A model generated the notes under the pieces. The model ran no database searches, had not been told where the DNA came from, and was given only the letters and a program-made list of their open reading frames with translations. A stretch of 64,000 bases of DNA from Actinernus sp. WN-2022 (taxonomy: Eukaryota; Cnidaria; Anthozoa; Actiniaria; Actinernidae). The DNA is taken from positions 62,001-126,000 of the forward strand of contig JAOWCC010000569.1 of the NCBI GenBank assembly GCA_030867875.1. The letters run 5' to 3'. The first letter of the stretch is position 1. Each line of letters starts with the position of its first letter. The position numbers and the translations under genes are program-made. Below are positions 1-11,500 of the stretch, one piece after another.

Positions 1-229
1 TTAAACTTTAAAATATTTTCGGATTCGGAACTTCTGAAAGCCATCTCACTACATCGGAGAAACGGGATGGCGGAAAATTCGAGATTTTCAAAGAATTCAA
101 AACTTTTTATGTATTGTTGTAGCCAATTTTATAAGCTTTAAAATGATACATGAGTGATTTATCTACGATGTTTCCTCGAGGCGCTACATAATTTAGACTG
201 GAAACGCACCCTGAAGGTATCCGGTAACC
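1..229. mobile_element. Truncated TTAA element, family A
   Basis: Ends GGTATCCGGTAACC followed by TTAA at 230-233. The whole stretch is the inverted counterpart of about 47135-47362, the end of the full-length copy at 47135-48635. The remainder lies before the window. The TTAA flank and TIR suggest a piggyBac-like non-autonomous element. Confidence 0.75.
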
Positions 230-233
230 TTAA

Positions 234-724
234 TGCATTAGGCCCAGCATTAATGTTTATGCAACTGTTCCCATATTTGACTTGGTCAAACAATTTGATT
301 GACCATGTCAATGAATGTGGAGCAAGATGAAGCCCATTAGTCAGTTGAGTTTGTGATATACTGATTTACAAGCATATTTCAATTGAAAACGCCTGTGACG
401 TAACCTATTGACTGTTGCATTGCCGAATTCACAAGTATTTGTCAAGCTTAAGTTATAAACTTGGGCCAATTTACCTTAATTCTCAATAAATATAAATGAA
501 ATTTGCCTTATGTCCAGATATTTTAAAATTTCATTGTTTCCCATAAAACTGGTCTGGATCTGCTACTGTTTTAATAGTAATAGTACATTTCATACAATAA
601 GGTGCATATCACGTGTTACAGAAGTGTGAAAGATTAGAAATTATACAACATTGTTTTATTGCAAAGTTATAACTAATGATCAATCTATTTACAAAATAAC
701 TTCTAAATCTAACAGTATTTAGTT
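234..724. other. No gene recognised
   Basis: A+T-rich sequence with no convincing exon, RNA or inverted repeat. The missing first HARE-HTH exon of ASXL was looked for here and not found. Confidence 0.4.
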
Positions 725-1049
725 TACAGTATTGCCTGGAATTATTGAAGCATTGGGTCGCGGTTAAACCGCAGTTTTACCACGGTCATGGATGCGGTTT
801 TACCGCACTATGGACGACGTTTTACAACGGTCAAATTATTCGCCACAATGAAAGCCGTGGTCAAAATCCGTGGTCATGACACAATACTATGTATAAGTTT
901 AATAAAACATATATGTTTCAAATGGTGGGTAGAGAAGCACTCATTGGTGAAACTAAGACTTTAGAATCTTTTATTTTCGCTTCATTCAGAACTCTAATGG
1001 CGGGTAGAGAAGAATGCAGTTTGAGTTCTGAATGAAGCAAAAATAAAAG

Positions 1050-1280
1050 ATGAACTTTGCTGTGAGGCTGCTGAGGCAATTGTTTGCACCTGCAGAGCTT
1101 CTAGGAAGGAACATTAGCGGTCTTCGGGGAAAGGAGAAAGTCTATCCCATAAGAGTTTTTAAGATCAGAGCATTGGTCTTACAATTTTATCCTGTCCCAC
1201 TGTCAGAGAGAGATCTGGTCTGGAGAGATTGCCGCAATGCAATGGATTCCTACCTGAGGAAGCTGAAACGTGCCACCTGA
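1050..1280 (+). CDS. BEN-domain C-terminal reading frame
   Basis: 76 codons from ATG at 1050 to a stop. NFAVRLLRQLFAPAELLGRN, then SGLRGK, VFKIRALVLQFYPVPL and WRDCRNAMDSYLRKLKR resemble the final two-thirds of a BEN domain: the LLR.LF...EL.G..SG motif, then a helix with W..C..AI....R. BEN domains bind DNA or chromatin in animals and some viruses. The frame starts exactly where the element's repeat unit (AAAATAAAAGA) stops. It looks captured: it lacks the domain's beginning and lies inside a TIR element. The family call is by eye. Confidence 0.5.
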   Translation: MNFAVRLLRQLFAPAELLGRNISGLRGKEKVYPIRVFKIRALVLQFYPVPLSERDLVWRDCRNAMDSYLRKLKRAT

Positions 1281-1315
1281 ACAACAACACAGGCCAAGAA
1301 ACACAACAAACAACC

Positions 1316-1331
1316 GGCTCCTTTAGGAGCC
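1316..1331 (+). terminator. Histone-type 3' stem-loop
   Basis: GGCTCC TTTA GGAGCC makes a perfect 6-bp stem with a 4-nt loop, preceded by ACAACC and followed by ACCACA. This is the consensus of replication-dependent histone mRNA 3' ends, 35 nt after the BEN-domain stop codon. No histone coding sequence is present. A purine-rich downstream element is not evident. Confidence 0.65.
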
Positions 1332-2451
1332 ACCACATACATGTATACCACATATAGTCATTGACCATTAAATGCTCCTTTTAGCAAGTGAATGAATGAA
1401 GCGAAAATAAAAGATTCTAAAGTCTTAGTTTCACCGATGACTTCTTTTCTACCCGCCGTTTGAGTTCTGAATGAAGCGAAAATAAAAGATTCTAAAGTGT
1501 TAGTTTCACCGATGAGTGATTCTCTACCTGTCATTAGAGTTCTGAATGAAGCAAAAATGAAATATTCAAAAATTAACAGCGGTGTTGAATAAAGAATGAA
1601 AAGAAGGCCAGAGTCGTTGTGCCAAACTCGCATGTTTGTGATCATGACTGCTACATGAACATGTATATTTCAGATATTATCTTCACACTAAAGTCAATGA
1701 TTTCGGCGTGATAAAAATCTCAGCGGCGGCTGTGACCGCATCCAACTAATTACCGCAGTTGGTCACGGTTTTACCGAGGTCTTACCATGGTAAAACTGCG
1801 ATCATTCTGAGGTCAAACCGCAGTCATTGGACGCAGTAAAACTGCAGTAAATGCTTCAATAATTCCAGGCAGTACTGTAGGTTGCATGCTTACATTAGAA
1901 CAGTCGCTGAGTTCGTACCCTCAATTTTTGGAATTATCTCCTTAATTTATAGGATGGTATGCTTTTTCCTTTTGAATCCTAGCAGAGATTGTGTAGTTCC
2001 AGAAAATATCGACTGGAAATTCAATGAATTATTATTCAATTAATTTAGGTTATTTGGACGTTAGTCTATATACTCTCTGTGTAAGACTCCAAATAAAAAA
2101 TGTCTTTGTCTAATTCCAGATGGGTGGGGGTCAATCTGCCCAAATTTTCAGTGGGGAGGGGGGTTACACCAAGGCTTATATTTTCCAGAGGGTAACGCAT
2201 GTACCAATCGTAACTGCATGACTGACGTCTTTCAATGATCATTTAGTTTTTCTGTAGAATTCAAATAAGTTGTCTAAAAAATCTTTTATCTGTTTGAGAG
2301 TACTTCAAGACAATCCATTTTAAGTGAGTTTATGGCGAGATGGATATTTTCTGGAACTACACATTAATATAAGTAAGTTTGTGATATCAAGCTGAATGTG
2401 GCAGTATCAAGTAATATTAGAAGGTTTACTAAAGCTGAACTTTTCCCATAG

Positions 2452-2560
2452 CAACCCTTCGACTCTTGCATGTCTAAATGCTATGCTTCATCATCATTCC
2501 CGTGGACCTGATGCTCTATTCTACAAGTTAGATGGTCGCATGAGTTGCTACGGCATCAAG
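2452..2560 (+). CDS. ASXL: ASXL exon, end of HARE-HTH domain
   Basis: The acceptor is ttttcccatag and the donor AAG|gtactg. The exon begins with one base finishing a split codon and ends in phase 0. The product [12 protein letters not shown], then [11 protein letters not shown], then GRMSCYGIK, matches the second half of the ASXL HARE-HTH winged-helix domain. It joins in phase to the exon at 3921. Confidence 0.88.
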
Positions 2561-5500
2561 GTACTGTGCATATACCCCTGAAAGCAGTATTTTATAAGCG
2601 ACTGTTAGCTAATCAGGGTTGTCTGTAGAAACCAGCAACTGGCAGATTTCTGCTGGCTGTCAAGTTAAGAGTAGCCTCTTGTTTTGCTCAAATTTCCCTT
2701 CATTTATGTCATTTTAACCTATTATTGTAACCACGTGTAAAACACTACGTAGCCTCTTGTTTCAATTTCTACTGACAAACCTGGCTAATGAATGTCTATT
2801 AGTCATTTTATTATGGTCATTATTCAAAATTAATGTAACATTCATCAAATGCAACTTTCATCAAACTTTCATACTTAAAGGGATACCTGAGTGAAAAACA
2901 CATTGGGGCTCAAAAGAATCTTCAACATGTTCTTTGTTCAGAAAATGTATTAAAATTTGATCAAACATTTTTAGTATTAAGAACGAGCACCTCAAAGTTG
3001 GCCCCGCGAAGACATGGGCGCCGCCATCTTTGTTTGCATTTACGGAAGTGACGTCACTTCGTCCCACCAGCGTATCGCAGCTACTTGTCTTTGTATGATT
3101 TTCACACGCTCGGAATTAAAGTGGATATATTTTCATCGAGATTGCAGAGGAATTCTTACAGAAACCGGAATTATGATGAAGACGACATTATGAGAAAAGT
3201 TCAGAAGACTGGGAGGAGGAAGAAAAGCATTGGGAAGGCGAGAAGTTATCAGACGAACAACAAGGTCTCGTAACTGCCATTTAATAACAGCAAAACAACA
3301 TGGCTTAAAAGACTCGAGTGACTTCTGAACAAGTATAAGAACTACAATGTATGTGAGGTACAGTTAAGGCGTTTATCATCCTAAAAACACCTAATAAGTG
3401 AGAGAGTAGAACGCTGGTGGGACGAAGTGACGTCACTTCCGTAAATGCAAACAAAGATGGCGGCGCCCATGTCTTCGTGGGGCCAACTTTGAGGTGCTCG
3501 TTCTTAATACTAAAAACGTTTGATCAAATTTTAATACATTTTCTGAACAAAGAACATGTTGAAGATTCTTTTGAGCCCCAATGTGTTTTTCACTCGGGTA
3601 TCCCTTTAAGAAAACTCAAAGTCTTACCCATAATTTCAGCTTTTTTCTCTCTCTCTTCCTTTCATCTTGAGAGAGAGGGGAAGGAATCTCTGTCTAGCAA
3701 GGTACTACGAAGCTACATGTAGTAACCCAGTTTTTGCACTTCAAGGTATCATAAACTTAACTGAATACAACTTGTTAATCTGCCTGTTGAATTGATCTTA
3801 CAGAAAACCAGAACTGAAACTTATTCACTAAACAGCAACTCCAAAGGTAAGAAAATATTGAATTTTCAGTTCTTTGAAATCCAACTGTCTTTTTATTAAA
3901 TTTTTATTTCACTGCTGCAGAATAGTCACTCTGACAATAATCCCTTATTAAATGTGCATGCATATTCAGTGCATTTAGCAGACAAGTCATCATTATCACC
4001 AAGTACATCGTCAAACCAGCAGTTGTCAGCATCATCTGACTCGGAGCCATCACCATTGCCTCTAAACTCTGCATCCCCTGAGGCAGTATCAACTGATCCA
4101 CTTCCAATGGCGCCGGTTGAAGAATTCATTGACAATACAGCTGTGGTGGAGGTTCCTGACATTGCCAGGGAAGAGACACTTTCCTGTGCCTCGCCAACAG
4201 AGAAAGATGCAGCATTCCAGCCAAAGTTAGTCCCAAACCTGGTGCCACCACAACCAGCGAAAAGTAAAGCAGCAAATGCAAAGACTAACAAGACTAACAA
4301 CAGCAACAAACGTGGCCCTAAACCAAGGTCTCGAAGCAGTCAACCTGCTAACAAGAGGCCACGTGTTACTAACACTCGGCCTAGGACAGTCGCAAAGATA
4401 GTCTTGAAGAACCTTAAAGTTGGAAATCCAGGGCCAGTGAATGAGGGCAAAAAAGTGGGAGAGGCTAGGGTAAGCATGTGTCTGGTATTTTTACAAAATA
4501 CTTTGGTCAGACTGCTGTTCTTCATCAAAATAAGTAGAACAACTAAGTTGTTTATTGGGCTCAGAAGTCCCAAGTCCTTGCCTCAGTCATTCCTTTCTCT
4601 CCAAGTATTGCTTACTGTACTAGGTTTAGAGGGTGGTTTGGTGGTGGACTACCAATGTTACCTCCTACGCTTTTGTCCCAGAGATTGCTGCTCCTCTTGG
4701 CATTGCTAGCTTTAATGCACATACCCTCAATGTTTTTCTATTGGCGATAGTTTAATAGTCCAGTTACGTATTTGAAAACTACTGCTGCATGTAATAACTA
4801 CAGAATCATCTGCACAGTGTTAGTCTAATTCTGAAGTGAAACATTCATAAATACCGGCAGAGAAATTATGTCACATAGCTTAAAGTGTATTGTAGTAGTT
4901 ATGACTTAGAACTCTGCCTTTTTGCTGGTACATGTATTTTCGAATATTTAACTTCAGTATGAAACTAATACTGTAAATATGAGTCTGTAGTCATTACCAT
5001 TATTTTGGTTGCAGATCAGAAAACCTGGACAGCCTCTATCCATGGGACAAAATGGTACAATGGACAAAAAATTCAATGCCGAGCCTCACACTACTCCACA
5101 GATAGCAGCTGCAAGGAATATGGTCAAGTTCTCTGGGCTCATTACTAAAAAGGTATCTGAGTGTGGCTGCAAGAGAAAGCTACAGTGTATCCACAAGTGT
5201 ATTTGAAAACTGTGTATTTACACAGTACATAGGGGTTTCATTGGAAGGCTACTGTGCCTAAATAAAGCTTACCTACATGTACAATGTACATGTACCAACC
5301 TACCTAATTAAAGTGCATATGAGCCCTAGCCAGTTATCTTTGATATCGATTGTACATCAAGTAAATAGTCCAGCGGTAGAATATTTCTTGATTTGGGTGT
5401 TACGTCTACAAGATATGAAGGTTTATATTTTCAATATGCTAATTTTGTGATGTAATCACCGACATCACTTACTATACAAAAGCATGCTGGTAGAAACAAA

Positions 5501-8500
5501 TTACCTATTTTTAAATTCTAAGTTATATTTGATTTTTTTTCCATTTATAGCAAAGAAGATACAAGAAGATGGGCGTTGGTAAGTGAAAACTGCTTGAATG
5601 TGTTTCTTATATTCAGGGGTTTCAATAGAAGGCAGCTACCCTCGATAAACTGCCGGTTACTTTGCTTCTTACCACCCGCTACTTCACACGATCGTTGCGT
5701 TTTTTTGTTAAGTGTTGAGTAAAGTTTACAGGGTAAACCACCGCTTCTAACGTCAGGACCGCCAGTTGCCTAAAAAGTTATTGAAACCCCTGTATATTTG
5801 GTTTGGATTATTATGTTGTCAATTGGCTCCTAAATATTGTAGACTGCTAGCAAGTCCATTCTATTCCACAATTTTTTAGAATGGCTAAACATGGTTCAAG
5901 TTGGCTAACGATGGCTAGACATGGCACACTTGGTTCAACACGGTTGGGTTTAGAGCTACCATAAAAGACCGCCAATAAGCCGCACCCCGCATATAATCCG
6001 CACCCCCACTTTAGGCTTGTGATCTTATCTTGAGATCAATTTGAAAACATTAAGGAAATATACCGCTTATAAGCCACACTCCAACTTTAGCGAACTTAAA
6101 GAAACATTTTACTTTACTTATGGTTACACTGCAGCTTTAGAAATACATTTCGATATATGATACGAGGACAATAAAATTTATTACGACTGAACAAGGTTTA
6201 GATCTTAAATCTACAATGTATGTGAACAAGCATGTAAACGAAAATGTCTTGGATATTTTGTAATGCACTCAATAGTAACAATCTCCACTTGGGAGTTACT
6301 ACTTACTAGAATGCTGCCTTTTGTTTTCAAGAAACGCTATGATTCTGCAAGATCGCACTTGAATTGAATTCTCTCAGCCGTGCAGACATGTTTGTCTGGA
6401 TTTTGACACAACAACACGGGGGTGCGGGAACTGAGTTTTTATTGCATTGTAGTTCCTAAAGCACGACACAGCTTCTCAACTTTGACTTCAAAGTGAAATG
6501 TTTACTAAATAAAATGAAATACTCTTTCTATTAATTTAAATCCATTTTCAAAGGTGTGGAAGTCACGTCTTTCAAATTGCAACGGTGCATGTGTGAAGTT
6601 TTCCGCGAACTGATTTGAATATCAATTAGCTTCACAACAGACAAATTAAATGTTCTGGATGATTTTTATTTTACTTCGTGAACAGTTTGCACATTCTGCA
6701 AAAAGTGCTGGAGTCTCTCAAATCTCTCAAATCAAAACACCGAGATGTGAAGTTTTGGATTTGTTGAAAATATTATAATTTGCCACATGTCGTGACTCAT
6801 GAGATTGCACAAACAACTTTGTTATACCCAAAGTGTTCTGGATTGTATTTGATCCACTTCTTGAATCTGAATATTTCTCCAGGATTCGTTGAATTTGAGT
6901 CTTTCAATAAGCACATTAAAAGCACAGTGTCATGCTACTGCGCATGTCACAGTCTCCAGACATTGAATTGACAGCTGCATTGTGTAACATCCAATGAGAA
7001 TCAATCAAAATAAATTGCCGGAAACGCCACACTCTTCGGGTGATAGCCGTGATTCACAGATTGTAGTTTTGCACGGTATATGGCGAGATTTACAAGGATT
7101 TATTCTTCCTACATCCAAGGTAAACAGCATTGAGTAAAGAATGGTATTTATATTTCATTACTTGCTTGCATTTTTTGCTGTTTCCAGTCGTAAACAGTCC
7201 AAATTTGACCAAAATGAAACAAGCTGCTCGCATCCGTAGATATATATTTCTTCGTTATGCACTTTTGACATGAAATAATTATCCAAATGGCACCATTTTT
7301 TTATTTCTATATGATTAATAACACAGTTCTCTGCTGTAAATAAATTACAACATTGTATGGAAGATTTCTTGTCTTAAAGTTTGGAAACGTAACACATGCA
7401 TTGACGCTAGAAAGTGCAGTACTCGTGGAAGTACGAGTGGCTGTTTACTAGTTTGCACTATCGGCTGTTGTGGACTGGAAACTTACTTTCACAGCTTAAT
7501 ATTTATGTCGATTGGTCAGAAGGATATCTTGTTTAGATGCTATGGTCCTTTCGGCATCGGGAAATTTTGAAACTGCAGTTTTCGTACAGTATTTCAAGCT
7601 ATGCTGTAGCGCGAGTTCAGTAGTCACAAATGTCCGTGAAACTAATAGCACGTTCATTATTATCAGTTTGCTCTATGTATTCAATAATTACTTATGGAGC
7701 TTCATATGTATGTCGATTGGTCACAAGGATTTCCTCTTTCAGTTTTCCCCATTAGTTTGGACATTAGGGATTTATTCTTGGAAAACTGCCATATCATTTA
7801 TAATATGACTTGAAAAATTGCCATCTGTTTCGTGAACTCTACTGGACATCTAAACCCTCTTCGCTTCTGGTTGGAATGCCAAAAAGCTTCCAATTGCTTG
7901 CATTTTTCGGCTGCTGCATTCAGAGTACTCAGTGGCCGTTTTCCCTGCCGGTAAGCATCACTTATGCTTTTTTGTTTTACTTGTGTTGCAGTCTGCAACG
8001 ACTAATTTTGAATTTATAAACAATAACTAAAACTTATTTAAGCACATCTTACATTTCCATAAATGACCAAAGGAGGCAAGGGTGAGTTCAAAAAGAACAC
8101 TGATGGAAGTCGATTTAATAATAATAATAATATTAAATTTATATTGCGTGCATTACATGTGAATATGTTCATGCGTGCATTACATATATGTCTAAATAAA
8201 TATATACAAACTATAGATCAAAGGCTAGTTTAAACAAGTAAGTCTTACCGTATTTGACCGCGTACAAGCCGCACCCTGCGTATAAGCCGCACCCCCACTT
8301 TTTGGTTTCAATCTAACCTCTAGTTCAAATTGAAAACTTAAAATGAAATATACCGCGTACATGTATAAGGCGCACCCCGAGTTTAAAACATCACAGCAAA
8401 AAAATTTATCTGAGTTTCTCTCAAAACTTGAAACAACTGATTCTTTTTATCTAAAATACAAATGTTGTTAAAATAAACTCCTCGAAACTTGGCCCGACTG

Positions 8501-11500
8501 TACTGCAATCACACTTTGTCTTCATCGAACGCAGCTGCCATTCGTGTGATCTAATTCTAAGGCCCGTTTCAAACGTTGTGCTATCGCCGTGTCGAATTCA
8601 AAACAAAGTTTATTCTGACACTTTAGATTTGTAACAGTTATTGCTGTAACAGTTATTGCTGTAACAGTTATCGCTGCTGTGGTATCAAGTTGATTTATAG
8701 TATAAAGTGCGACTTCAGTTCGACATGTGAAATTCTACATGACTTTTTGCTAAAGTGTAATTCAAACTATCAAATTCACAAAGAATGTTCAAGGAAAATG
8801 CTTACCTGTTATACTATAATAATCGTTTTCATCGGTTTTATACGTGGTTTAAGATAGATATACATGGTCCAAAAAAGGCTCGGTAAGTTTCAGAATGTTT
8901 GGCTTTATACTGAGCGCGCAAATGTGAGCCGATCGTAATATGCTAATTTACATCTCTTGTGCATTTGTTGACGTCGTGAATTGACGTAGATTCAGAATTC
9001 TCATTCGATCCTGCTCAGTTAAGCTTGGTAGAATATTCAAAACATGTCTCTGTTGAACAAGTTTTATAAAATGTTTTAAAAGTTATGTTTTTTAGATTGT
9101 TAGGATCTTAAAACTATTCTACTGTAAAGCAATTAAAACATGAGGTTAAGACGAGATTGCACCATTCTTGCGAGTCATGTCGGTTTCTGTCTCCCGGTAC
9201 TGCGTAGTCTCGTGGGAAAATTTCTCTGGAACATAAAAATGTCACAGTATCGGATTTATTGATCACAAGTCAAATCAAACAAACTCAAAGAAATAAGCAT
9301 TCTGTCTTATGGAACAATGTCCTTAGACAAAAGCTTACGGATTAACACGGTTTTCCGTCTTAGGGAACAGGTCTTTAGAAGGCAGTGAAGCGTTCGGATC
9401 AAAACTTAAAGACATACATGTAGTGTAATAACATGATTCATTTGATGGGAAATTTTGGCTAATTATTTTATTTTACTCGAACTTAAATCTGAAAAAGCCC
9501 GCTTATAAGCCGCACCCGGACTTCAGGGAGGATTTTTTTACTTTTTTCCAAAATGAAAACGAAAATACCCCATGGCTTATACGCGGTCAAATACGGTAAG
9601 TTGAGATTTAAAGCTTGGCAGGTTACTTACATTACGTAGTTCAGAGGGTAATTTGTTCCACAGCTTAGGTGCGGCAGCCTGAACGATCACCAAGTGTGAT
9701 TTTAGACTTGGCGCTTGCCGGCACCAAACGCAGAGCATAGGTTGTATCCAGTAGGAGTAGATATATATACAAGTTCAGATAAATACAAGGGTGCTAGGCC
9801 ATATAAACGTTTAAACGTAATAATCAAAATCTTAAACTGAATATGATATACAACAGGTAGCCAATGAAGATCAGTGAGTACAGGTGTGATATGGCAAAAG
9901 CGTGGTACATTCATAACAAGTCGAGCTGCAGCGTTCTGTACACGTTGAAGTTTAGCTATGTGAGATTTAGGGAGGCCGTATAGTAAACTGTTACAGTAAT
10001 CGATCTTGCTAGTAATGAAAGCGTGTACAAGTAGTTTAGTAGTTTCGCATGAAATATATTTTCTAATGCAGCGTATGTTGTGTAGATGGTATAAAGAGGA
10101 ACTACATATCTTATTTATATGGTGTACCATGCTTAAATTTGAGTCAAACCAGGCTCCGAGATTCTTCACAGCACTCGTTGATGGCTTGACCAACAAGCTA
10201 CCTACTTTTACCTGTGCTAATGTAACTTTCTCGAGTTGTTTCCTAGTTCCGAATAACAAAAATTCAGTTTTATCAGCATTAAGTTTATCAGTTAGCATCC
10301 AGTTTTGAATGTCTGAGATGCAAGATTCCATGGAAGAGAGTGCAGCAGCTTCATCGGTAGTATTATCAGCGTTAAAGGATAAATAAAGCTGAGTATTGTC
10401 TGCATAACAGTGGACTTGTGGTAGGTGTCTATCGATGATGGTAAATAACCTGCTGGAGTAGATAACATTGAAATAACAATGGTCCGAGGCAGCTTCCTTG
10501 TGGGACACCGAAGTCGAGCCCAAAGGGCTTAGACAACACTCCATCAACTTGAACCAATGCAGGGCCGCCTCCGATTTAAATATCGATATTTCACCGCAAA
10601 CCAATCAAACTTCACAAAATGTGATAGGCAACTAGTCCCTGTAAAAACTAGTGTTGGTCTGCGTCGGCAGGGAAGATAAACACTGGTATGTAATCAACTA
10701 AAGTCGATTGAGGTACATGTATGCTAACCGCCGTGGAAAATGAGTAGCAGCTGACGTTTCGAGCATTAGCCCTTTGTCACTAAATGTGACCTTTATGGAA
10801 CCACAATATTTATTAAACACAGACTGGATTGTGAAGGAATGTTACGAGAAGAAAACAAAATAAAAAGGTTTTCAGGGCTCATTTTTGGATATCTCACGCG
10901 AACTTAAATCTGAAAAAGCCCGCGTACAAGCCGTACCCGGACTTTAGAGAAAAAAAAAACACTCTTAGTCAAAATGGAATTGAAAAAACCCTGCGGCTTA
11001 TAGGCGGTCTTTTACGGTATACAGTACCAACCAGAACTTAACTCAAGTTAAATGTTTGCTCGGGTTCACTTCAGTGAATGCGAAGTGAATGCAGGGTTCG
11101 CTTGAAGCAAACACTAATATGGGTCACTCGGGTGTGCTAGCGTTCGCTCAAGCGAACCCTCCACACTCTGAGCAAACCCAGGAAACTTTGAGTGAATGCT
11201 GGGATCTCTGAGCGAACCCTGCAAACTCTGAGCACAAACCAGCAAAAAGTGAATGTATATTTATTGAATGAACACAACCCAGCGAATGCAAGTAATCTTA
11301 GGAATAATTTGGAAGGGTTAAATGGAAAAGTGATGTGGGGCATTTTTAGATGAGAAAGCAAAATTATTTCCCACAGAAACAGCCAATAATTTTTCGCTTC
11401 ATTCAGATGTCTATCATGGCCACTTTGGAATTAAGCCAAAGTGACCGTTTTATTTCAATCTGCAAAATTAGAAACAAGGAAAAAAACTTTTTAGAAAAAT

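Larger units (their letters stand above)
727..1877. mobile_element. TIR element with internal repeats and BEN-domain cargo
   Basis: Left end CAGTATTGCCTGGAATTATT and right end AATAATTCCAGGCAGTACTG are inverted repeats of about 28 bp, flanked by TA. Inside are alternating GCGGTTTTACCGC-type motifs. There are also four diverged copies, in both orientations, of a unit containing ATGAAGCGAAAATAAAAGA. In the middle lie a BEN-domain reading frame and a histone-type stem-loop. No transposase is visible. Confidence 0.7.
5959..11017. mobile_element. Possible outer TA-flanked TIR pair enclosing nested repeats
   Basis: Left CCATAAAAGACCGCCAATAA at 5959 and right TTATAGGCGGTCTTTTACGG ending 11017 are inverted repeats, both flanked by TA. 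The sequences inside (AAGCCGCACC and its complement) match the shorter element at 8248-9596. If one element, it has since received that element, a LINE and a hammerhead-family fragment. Alternatively these are two independent partial copies. The region lies in the 11-kb ASXL intron and no exon was found in it. Confidence 0.45.

Noticed and set aside
3085..3273. Basic reading frame in the core of the TTAA element C
   Set aside because: It resembles no transposase or known domain and lacks context; treated as element interior.
3803..3847. Apparent ASXL exon encoding [14 protein letters not shown] between good splice sites
   Set aside because: It ends in phase 1, while the next exon at 3921 needs phase 0; including it would bring in a stop. 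Direct joining of 2560 to 3921 keeps the frame.
3926..4309. Minus-strand frame with a hydrophobic start opposite the ASXL exon
   Set aside because: It is a shadow of the Ser/Pro-rich ASXL exon; no independent support.
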